A DNA stretch of 64,000 nucleotides. It comes from Papaver somniferum. Taxonomy: Eukaryota > Streptophyta > Magnoliopsida > Ranunculales > Papaveraceae. The stretch spans positions 199,370,585-199,434,584 of the forward strand of contig NC_039362.1 of the NCBI RefSeq assembly GCF_003573695.1, in the 5' to 3' direction. The notes beneath the pieces are model-generated. The model was not told the origin of the DNA. It did no database searches and saw only the letters and a program-made list of their open reading frames with translations. Both the position numbers and the translations under genes were made by a program. This document shows, piece after piece, positions 55,602 to 64,000 of this stretch (position 1 is its first letter; the number at the start of each line of letters is the position of its first letter).

Positions 55602-57480
55602 TTGAGATTTGTGAATATTTGGAGTGATGGATTAAGAATTTTACATAATCTCTTGCAATTCATTAATATTGAAGAAATGGCTAGAAGAAGAAATACATCA
55701 GAACAACCAACTACGGTTAGAAGAAGCAAGAAAATTGCTGGAAGGGAAAGAAGTGAAATGGGAGAATCTACTAGAATGAGAAATAATGGAGAAAATCAAA
55801 TTCAACCACCAGTTCAACAAACACTAATACAAGGAAGGAATACAAATTATGATAGGGTGAGTATACACATTTGGCAATCAAATTCAGCAGAAGAAGTAGA
55901 AGAAGAGCAGCAAACCAGAAACCATAGACAGGTAGAGAGAAATCAAGAAGCAGATGAAGGAATAATTCATGGAGATGAGGAAATTGGAGCGTCAGAAACG
56001 TTGAGACGAAGAATACATGAAGAAAGAAGAGTTGAGGCAGAAGAACGTGCGAATCTAACAAGGCAAAATCACGAATTGAGGATGGAAAATATGAGACTAC
56101 ATAGTAGAAGATCGAGAAGTATTACAAAATCATATTCAAGATCGACTAGAAGAGAGATGAGACGAAACTCACCCACAATTAATGCCGGAAATAATATTCA
56201 AGAAGAAATATCAAATCCTAATGAAGAACATCGCGAAAATAGAGAAAGGACTGATGATCGTTACGTTCCACAAAATGAAACTTTTGATGATAGGCAAAAT
56301 GGTAGAAATCAAGAGAATGGACAATGTCAGGGACAAAATAATCAAGATGGCGAAGGGAATCTAGAGGAAGGAAGGAGAATTTTACATGAGAGAGAAGCTC
56401 AAAGAAATCAACAAACGATTGAAGAAGAAATTGAAAGACATTATGCTGAACAAGCACGTTTAATTTGTGAACGTGAAAGATTGAGAGCGGAAATGGAAGA
56501 ACAAGAGATTCAGGAGACAATTCGCCAGAACAATCACGAAAATCGAGAAAGAAGGCGTACACAAAACCGGAATAATGTTAAAATCAATGAAGAGTATGAT
56601 AGAGTATAGAAGATAGCTGAAAGACAGCGAATGGAATTGATAAGAAATGAACAAAATCATGGAGGGGAAAATGAGAGACATCATCATATGCGAATTCAAG
56701 ATAGAGATGAGGAAGAGAATCGCAGAAGAAGACGAGATGAAGATGATGAAGAAGAAATACAAAATTTCGTGAGAGTAGAAAGATATGAACGCAAAAGAAG
56801 GGAGGCGAAATTAAAAAGACCAATGGATCAAAATTCAGGTGTAAATAAACAAATCTTAAAAGAATTAGAAGAAATGAGAGGAATGCTAAATAATAGAGGA
56901 GAAGTAGGCAGAACACAATTAGATGAAGCTATAGAAGAAGCTGTGAAAACTCCATTTACAAGGGAAGTACAATTAGGAGGAATACCTCCGAAATGAAATT
57001 TTACCGCATTAACCAGCATTTTTGATGGAACAACTTGTGCAATTCAACACATTAACGCCTACGTGAGGTGTATGTTGCAATGGGAAAATCATGATGCCGT
57101 ATTATGCAAGTATTTTGCATCCAGCTTAACAGGGGAGGCGTTAAAATGCTTCGAAAGTCTACCAAAGAATACAATAACATCCTTCAATCATTTGCAGACT
57201 ACATTCCTGGGGGCATATATAAGTAATAATTCTTCGCGACCTGGTATTGAAGACGTGTTTGGATTAAAACAAAGGATTGGCGAAAGTTTGAAGCACCTAA
57301 CTAAAAGATGGAGGACTATGTGTAGAGAAATGGCTGGCCGTGTAGATGAGAGATATCTTATCTTATCATTTATCAATGCTATGTTTGCAACCAACCTATT
57401 ATATATCCAAATTTTTAGAGTCAAGAATACAATCACAATGACTGAATTGCGAGAACTTCAGAAGAATATATTGCTCTAGA
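55602..57480 (+). pseudogene. R2 gag
   Basis: The natural start is MARRRNTSEQPTTVRRSKKI (55677). The N-terminal half is an extremely charged Arg/Glu/Gln/Asn region with predicted coiled coil (EEIERHYAEQARLICERERL). A TAG at 56607-56609 and a TGA at 56994-56996 interrupt. The capsid core follows: IFDGTTCAIQHINAYVRCML, DAVLCKYFASSLTGEALKCF, SFNHLQTTFLGAYISNNSSR, then KQRIGESLKHLTKRWRTM. One lost base near 57460 ends the frame at 57479; R3 continues there with HEEYIALEERQNEMES. Both stops are absent from R3 and R3's stops are absent here, so the defects are private. Confidence 0.87.
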
Positions 57481-57800
57481 GGAAAGGCAAAATGAAATGG
57501 AATCATACCCAGTTGCGAACACCAGTTCACAAACAGCGAATGCAAGCTTATTACCCAAACTAATAAACACAGTGGCGAGCACTTCGCAAGTACAACAAGA
57601 AAGGTGACGGGCAACAATCAACAGAAACTGGTGGCTATGGGAAGCCGAGATCAAGAGGAGTATGAAAGAGAAAGAAATTTCTACAATCGTGGTGGAAATA
57701 ACAAGATTCAAAGACTCGAACCGCAAAAACTTATGGAGGTCAAAGACAAAACTATAATAGAGGACAAGGAGGTCACAAGGTAGTATGGGAAGAAATCAAG

Positions 57801-58858
57801 ATGCCACCTCTAAATGCAAGTGTGGAGAAAATATGGGAAGCTATAATTTTGATGGAGAATATACCAACACCATGGAACATGGGAACGGAACCACCTCCAA
57901 ACCACAGAAGTCATGAGTTTTGTTCTTATCATCATTTTCATGGACATACTACAAATGATTGCAGAAATGTAAAAAGAATTATTCTGAGAATGATAGATCA
58001 AGGAAAACTAAACCACTTTTTGGTAGGGCACCCACAATCTCAACCATTGCCACCACCACCAGAGCATCACAAAGTAAACACGATGAAAAAGAAGGAAACA
58101 TTCTTCATAGAAGTTGGTGCAAAAGCAAAGAATCTATTCTGTCACTCTATCGTACATTCATACAAGACAATTGAAGATTTTCATGACAATGTTTTGAGTA
58201 GAGTGTTCGCAAGAGATAATGATGGAAGAGAAATTATGAATATTGCGAAAATCTCGCCACTAGAGGAATGGCAGAAACAGATTATTTCTTTTACCGCAGA
58301 AGAAATCCCGAAGGTGAAGAGGTACATGATAATCCATTGGTAGTAAAATTAGAAATTAATCCAAAACCGAAAGAAGATGAGGATGATGAAGCTGAAGATT
58401 CATGGGCAATTAATAGGATTCTAATCGATACTGGAAGCTCTGTGAACATCTTATTTTATCATACTTATAAAACTATGGGAGGAAGAGATGATGATCTTAT
58501 ACCATCAACATATAAGATATATGGTTTTAATGGTACTGCCAACAAGCCTAAAGGGGAGGTTACTATGCGAATTCCATTGAAGGGAATATCTTCTGAAATC
58601 CTATTCTGTGTCGTTGATGTAGAATCACCCTACAATGCATTAATTGGTCGACCTTGGCTACATGGGATTCTAGGTGTAGCTTCAACTTTCCACCAGTGCA
58701 TCAAATTCCCTCACCCCAGCGGTGTAGGAATCATAAAGGGAGATTGGGTTGAAGGAAAGAGGTGTTACGAAACTGAGGTAGAATCCTGCGAAGGAAGAGC
58801 AAACAAGAAGGAAATTGGCGACACAAAATCAAAGAGACACAAAGAAGTGAGAGGTTGA
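57801..58858 (+). pseudogene. R2 gag C-terminus and aspartic protease
   Basis: MPPLNASVEKIWEAI, the Cys/His motif FCSYHHFHGHTTNDC, the spacer ISPLEEWQKQIISFTAEEIP, then a frameshift near 58310 into GEEVHDNPLVVKLEINPKPK. The retropepsin has ILIDTGSSVNILFYHTYKTM, NKPKGEVTMRIPLKGI, ESPYNALIGRPWLHGILG. The frame stops at TGA 58856-58858. No pol follows. It is very close to 33208-32150 in R3. Confidence 0.87.
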
Positions 58859-60480
58859 TGGTGGATGCAATCGAAAGAAAAGAAGAAGAGATGTTGCGAA
58901 ACTAATGCTAGCTCAGAATAAAAAATGGTGAACATACCACTACCAAGGAAGCAGTAGTAGCAGAAAAAGAAAATAACAAAGAAGCAGGATAGCGGTAATG
59001 TATGAATGATTGATTTGTTGCGACACTCTCGCAATAAATAAAATTCTCAAAAATACATTTTATTGAATGACAAAATTGAGATTGCGAAATGCAAATACGA
59101 TATGATGATGTGCAAGAATCTCGCAGAGATAATGAATTCTACAAAAGACAATCAGAGAACAATGACAAAAGAGAAAGGGGCGAACCTTTATGGCGTACAC
59201 CCTAGTTCGCGAATACAATTTCGCAAGAGGCAAATGTAAGACCTAAAGTACGTCATATAAGGGGGTACCTGTTGCATGGCTCAGGGAAAGGCTACACCGC
59301 CACCGGAACCTGAGTCATGGAGATTTGGGGTCAATAAAGCCCATCCGGGAGAGGCACCTTGGATTCTCAGCTTAAGCATATGACTTAGGTTGGGCGACTA
59401 AGGTAATAAGGACTCTCCCAAGGAGTGCAGAATCTGATCAAGGCGCCGAGGTACACGGTTGAGTCAAGAGTGCCAGGGGCGTCTGGAGCGTACCTTGCCA
59501 TTCTTGACAAGTCTTGGCTTATACTGCACTCGGCCCGAAAAAACCCCACTTAGGGTGCAGTCTCGTAACCATAAACCCTATAGGTAAAAGGGATAAGAGG
59601 CTGCGAAAACAACTGGTTGTTGTTAAGACTGGATGGGAGGACTAACCTTGTATGGTAGAAGTACGCCTCCTTGAAGGGGCAACCAGGGGGAAGATAAGGG
59701 CGGCACCCTCCATTAGGGAGCTGATAAGTGTCTTAAGACGCAAATGTCATGAGGCTTTTTACTCGCAAGGGTATTAAGGCTTGTCATATTTGTGCAACAA
59801 TCCTGAAGAGGCAATAATACAAAGAAAAAGATAAGACGAGATCAATGGGTTTTCGCATGAAAGTGCGAAGACGTCCTGCGATTTCGTCGCAAGACGGCAA
59901 TGTAATGGGGCTTTATTTTCGCAAGAATATTTAGGCCTGTCATATTGTCGCAACATTCCTGAAGAGGCCATAATACAAAAGAAAAAGTTAAGGCAAGATC
60001 AATGGGTTTTTGCATGAAAGTGCAAGGACGTCCTGCGATTTTGTCGCAATGACAAGAGGTGGCATAATAAGACCTTTAACTAGGAAGGAAAAATAAGACC
60101 ACACAGGAATGAGATTTTGAAAAGAATCAAAATTCACTTCGCATGATTGCGAAATTATACATAAACAACTGCGAAGTTGAGGCAAAAAAAGAAAAATCTG
60201 CAAAATCTCTCATTTGGATACAAATAACAGAGGCAAGTATGGGAATGAATGAAATTAGAAAATGTTATTTGTCTCCACATGATAGATTTACGCAAAAATT
60301 AAAAAATTAATGATTATATTGATTAACCATATTGCAAGGAAGAATTGTTTTAATGAATGCAGGTCAAAATGAAAGAAACTCATATATTAAGGAATATGGA
60401 GAACCAAAAGAATTCGCAAATATACAGAAAGAGGAATAAATGTACAAGTATTACAGAAGATTAAAGAAAGAAACAAAGAC
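58859..60480 (+). other. Pol-deletion junction and conserved non-coding block of R2
   Basis: 58859-59100 is the short bridge from protease to the conserved block and matches R3 (32149-31860) throughout, including GTTGCGAAACTAATGCTAGC-like and AGAATCTCGCAGAG sequence. 59160-59750 matches R1 14100-14690. Tandem units of about 155 bp lie at about 59752-59910 and 59911-60060. The rest up to the antisense gene is AT-rich. Confidence 0.75.
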
Positions 60481-63172
60481 TACTTCTTAGTTGATCCTTC
60501 ATCATCTTCATCAGACTTGTTCCCTTCTTCGTCTGCATCAGAACTTTATCTCCATCAGAACCTTCATCACCATCAGATTCTTCATCATCAGCTTCGCTAT
60601 CAGAAATAGTCAGACTAGGAATGTTCTTTGGGATCTCCTCCAAGAGACAAGGATAATCAGAATGAGGAATACTATGGTCATCACAAACCATTTGAATAGT
60701 TTGATTGCGAAAATGCAGATCGTTCTTAAAGTTCGCAACAGTGATCTTGATTTGATTCTTTAATCTAGAATACTTGTCGTTGCGAGAAGAAAGATTCTTT
60801 GCGAGTTCCTCTTTTTCAGCTTCAAGTTCCTCAATTTTTCGCGATATCTACTTTCAGAATCTGCGAGCAAAAGGCAATCAATTAATAACTTGATGAAAAT
60901 TCATAAGAAACAAAAGATTAGTGAAGAAGAACAGTTAATAACCTTCTCTGTCAGAAATCATATCTCTAATCAAGGCTGTATGCTCAACTTGGAGACTAAC
61001 ATTTACACCTAAATCTTTTCTGGCATCGTCTAAGATTTTCGCAGCCCAAGCGAATTCATCCTCATTATTTATAAGAGACGAGAACGAATTTGGTTTTCTC
61101 TTTCGCAGAGCTCGATGTTCTTGCGGTTAGCTTCATCTCGTTCAAGTTGAACTTCAAGAAGGGTCTCTTGGAATTTCGCCAAAGCCTTAGCACCTTGATC
61201 AGAGATGCGATCCTTATCATCTATGAGACCGCTAATTTTGGTTCTTAGCTCATTGATTTTCTCTTTAGAATTAAGAAAGAGACGCTTAAATCGGTTGGCT
61301 AAGCCTAAACTAGATCTATGGTCAATCTCTAAGAGGCGAAATTTGGATCTCAGTTCATTCAGAGAAAGAGATGAAATTTTATCATTTGAGAAACTATTTA
61401 AAGATTTATTAAGACGCTCAAGAAGGGTATCATTATCCAAGGCATTAGGAAATGAACGAAGAATGGTAGCTTCATCAGAAAGACCATAAATGTCTGCAAA
61501 AAGGATCAATTAAATAAGATAAAACAACAGGATGAATGAATGAAGGGAAAGGAGAAAAGTAACATACCATAGAGTTGATTATTAGCTTGCTGAAGACTAG
61601 AGATTTTGTTCTGTACGAAGAAGAATCAATTTCTAGTTGTTTGTTCTTCTCGCGAAGACTTTGACTTCAGCTTCCAGTTCCTCATTCTTTACGAAATTGA
61701 AGATTCTTCTTTTCAAGAATTTCGCGTCTCCTCTCCAGATCTGAGGCAACAGCGAAAGAAGCTTTTCCAGCCTGCGAGAAAATATAAAAAGTATTAAAAA
61801 AAAGAGATTTTGAGTTACAATAATGAAGAAGTAAAAGAAAAGACGAAAGCATACCAGACTATTAAGAGAATGCAGGAAATTGGGAGTCACGATCTAGAAA
61901 CTCCGAAGAGAATTATCACCATCCAATAAAGGAACATCGCAAATTGTAGCGAGAGCTTTGCAGGTATTAGCGAATTGACTATCTCCCATTCCTTGCAAAG
62001 AATCAGAAAAGAGGCCGGAGAGCTTATCCATAGAAGAGTCAGATGGAGAATCTTCATTTGCAGCAAGGTCATCATTATCCTCATCATCCTTATCACTCTC
62101 GGAATTTTCATGAGAAGGAATATTTGAAGGAGAGGAAGAACGGATTTTTCTCTTCTTAGAAGGAGGCGCAAATGGTTTTTCCCTACGAAGAGCACCTTTG
62201 CCTTTATCACCAGTCTTCGCAACATTGGCAGGCTCTTCTATTTCAGCAATAATCTTCACACACAGATAGAAATAAGAAATAGAGGCAACAATATACTGTT
62301 TAAAAGCATAAGAGAATATATCTTACCTCATCTGTGTATGAGCGAAGAGCTAACAAGGTACTAGTCTTCCCAGTCATGTGATAGCTATCTTTCAGTTTTT
62401 GGATCTAAAGAATGTCGCAAGAATCAGCGAACAAAAGAATAAAGATAAATAAAGAAATGTAAAGTGGACGAAACTGGAAGAAACATACCTCTTTCTCCTT
62501 CTCGGGCCAAGAGAATACCCAAGGTTGATAAGCAACGAGATTCTCAGGAAGAACATTTGACCCAGCAATGTAAGGTCCTTTCAACATCAAGGGAAAAATA
62601 CACCATTTATCATCTTTGGATTGGCGAGGAGTTGTGTTCTTACCAGAGTGCCAATCAATGTCTTGCATGAGTATTTTAGCTTCATCAATATTATCTTTCC
62701 TTTTCAAGCGAATACCCCAGCGAGTATTCTCTTTCTTCATGGAGATCAATTCATATTTTCAAAGAAACTCGCTACTGTTCAGCAATTATCTCCAAGTCTG
62801 CGAATTTAGGATCCCTAAGATCTTTGGAGTAATGAGATCCTTTACCAGCACCACGGTTAGCGAACTCCAGCATTAGACGGTTGCAATCCCCACTCAATTG
62901 GAAGATAGCTCGCGAAAATCGCGAGTGAGCGAGAATTTCATAGAACAGAGGAATATCTGGGTCATAAAGAGGAATGGGTAGACCTGCGAGAATTTGACCT
63001 AGCGAAATTATGATTGATTGATCATCACAATGTTGATCAGAGAAAAGTTTGATAGAAAGAATTGACTTGGCACTTTCACCAGGAATGGTAGAAACTGTGA
63101 AACCTTTCTCAGCAAGATCTTTTTGGACGTCTTTTAAGTTTTTCTCATGTTTGTGGCCACTTGGAGGCATAT
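60481..63172 (-). pseudogene. Spliced antisense gene inside R2
   Basis: A 5' non-coding exon (donor CTTCC|GTAAGT, near 63245) joins at 63172 to the coding exon with ATG at 63170-63168: MPPSGHKHEKNLKDVQKDLA, PLYDPDIPLFYEILAHSRFS, ENTRWGIRLKRKDNIDEAKI, PYIAGSNVLPENLVAYQPWV, to the donor after 62489. Further exons: 62404-62327 (78 nt), 62253-61855 (399 nt, SKKRKIRSS, ENSESDKDDEDNDDLAANED, QGMGDSQFANTCKALATICD), about 61790-61575 (coiled coil), about 61503-60953 (YGLSDEATILRSFPNALDND, coiled coil) and 60860-60481 (LEEIPKNIPSLTISDSEADD, acidic). Breaks: TAG at 62774-62772, a frameshift and stop before KYELISMKKENT, TAG near 61907, frameshifts near 61690, 61070 and 60540. The N-terminal part vaguely resembles the plant putative gypsy-type transposon domain (Transposase_28). 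Function unknown, probably nuclear. Confidence 0.75.
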
Positions 63173-63327
63173 CTGAATATAGAGTATGGGAATGGATAAA
63201 AAGCAAGAAGATTGAAGAGGGAAGAATTACAGTAGCAGAACTTACGGAAGAACAATAGAGTTGCAGAGATGAGAGAATAAAAAGAGAAGAGAAAATAAAA
63301 AGAAAATGGAAAGAAGAGTAAGAAGAA

Positions 63328-63333
63328 TATATA
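63328..63333 (-). promoter_or_regulatory. TATA-like box for the R2 antisense gene
   Basis: TATATA on the minus strand lies about 80 bases upstream of the 5' non-coding exon donor, at the same relative position as in R1 (17721-17728) and in the upstream remnant (near 54855). Confidence 0.45.
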
Positions 63334-63538
63334 AAGAAGATTTTTTTTACTCGAAGAAATAAGCACCATTAATGCGAAAAGACGTGAGCAGTTGAAAAGC
63401 AGCGGTTACAGAAGACATGTCAAGAAATAGATGGAAGAAAGAATACGTGTGATAAATGCAGAAAATGAAGAGATGAACATCTGCGGCATTTATCACATCA
63501 TTCTCTGCTTCGCAGAGAAGATATGAGAAGAGGCAAGA

Positions 63539-64000
63539 TGTAGGATCAGAATCTCGCAGCAATAATGTCTCAGCGAAATTATTAACAACACAACACAGCA
63601 GTGTCGCAGAATAACTTCATAAACGAAATAATAAACGACATCAGCTAAATCATGAGAAAAATGTGATGATCCTTCGAAAATTAGAGAGTTTGCGAGATTA
63701 ACATTTGTAAGGATGCGAGAATGTCGCAAGTCATATCCGAAAATAAAGGACAGATTAGCTGTCATCCACTACGTAATTTTCTATAAATAGCCGCTCAGTT
63801 GTAAAGGAAAGGGGAGAGATCTTTTCTGATTGAGAAGTAAGAAAATAGGAGAGACAAAATCTAGATCAATGGTTATTCTTGATTCCTTTATCTTTTCTTG
63901 TAAGATTGTTCAAAGATTCATCAATAAAATTAAGATTATTAATCTAAAATGAGTTGAATGTTAATGAAACCTTGTGAGGGGTGTAGTGTAGGATTTCCTG
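63539..64000 (+). repeat. 3' LTR of R2, cut by the window end
   Basis: 462 of an expected 470 bp, ending at GGATTTCCTG. It is preceded by GAGAAGAGGCAAGA, the polypurine tract also found before the R1 3' LTR. The dyad is at 63715-63727. Confidence 0.93.

Larger units (their letters stand above)
55066..64000 (+). mobile_element. R2: non-autonomous R-type element, gag-protease plus antisense gene
   Basis: LTRs at 55066-55535 and 63539 to the window end flank gag, protease, the conserved non-coding block and a spliced antisense gene. Reverse transcriptase, RNases H and integrase are absent: protease sequence (to 58858) passes in about 300 bp into the block that follows integrase in R1. R3 has the same junction. 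The two LTRs differ at about six positions over 462 bp by eye, so the copy (or the recombination that made the tandem) is recent. Its genes nevertheless carry several stops and frameshifts. Confidence 0.9.

Overview
This window is plant nuclear DNA: AT-rich, intron-containing, and made almost entirely of nested transposable elements with a few degraded gene fragments between them. The gene families (Raf-like kinase with a PAS domain, F-box-associated protein, BMS1 GTPase, nuclear tRNA-Gly) and the element types (Tat-like Ty3 elements with a second RNase H, long-LTR Ty1/copia elements, L1-type LINEs, PIF/Harbinger and hAT MITEs) indicate a flowering plant. The F-box relic resembles Ranunculales/Papaveraceae proteins, but that placement is only an impression.

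Layout. 1-9.2 kb: minus-strand relics. An amidase pseudogene is split by a nested stack of DNA transposons. Two copies of a Ste20-like kinase fragment flank an intact tRNA-Gly gene and a relic of a Raf-like PAS kinase. 9.25-18.4 kb: a Tat-like Ty3 LTR retrotransposon (called R1) with protease, reverse transcriptase, RNase H, a second RNase H and integrase. It has lost most of gag and carries a spliced five-exon gene on the opposite strand between integrase and the 3' LTR. 18.4-20.1 kb: an F-box-associated pseudogene. 20.1-30.1 kb: a minus-strand LINE relic broken by a solo R-type LTR (exact 5-bp target duplication) and by an 8.8-kb copia-type element with 2.3-2.4-kb LTRs and gag but no pol. 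30.1-35.9 kb: an inverted, truncated R-type element (R3). 36-41 kb: a foldback element, an unrecognised coding relic, a hAT MITE carrying a tRNA-like promoter, and another terminal-inverted-repeat element. 41.4-47.2 kb: a decayed L1-type LINE. 47.7-53.4 kb: a hAT MITE just upstream of a BMS1-like gene. 54.3-64 kb: R-type elements in tandem, ending in a nearly complete non-autonomous element (R2).

The most interesting material is the R family. R2 and R3, in opposite orientations, lack the same block (reverse transcriptase, both RNases H, integrase) with the same junction, yet keep gag, protease and an antisense gene. R1 keeps pol but lacks most of gag. All three keep matching LTR ends and the primer binding site TGGCGCTAG, and all five complete LTRs plus the end-truncated R2 3' LTR share a fixed GCGA-N5-TCGC dyad. 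This looks like a non-autonomous gag-protease subfamily depending on a pol-bearing relative. The antisense genes are spliced, have their own TATA-like box inside the element, and encode nuclear-looking coiled-coil proteins with acidic tails. Exon sizes and phases agree between R2 and R3, while R1 carries a different gene of similar plan in the same place.

Every protein gene shows damage except the short second frame of the copia-type element and the R3 gag-tail/protease frame. The tRNA looks functional. The BMS1-like gene is open over nine in-phase exons but has lost one splice donor.
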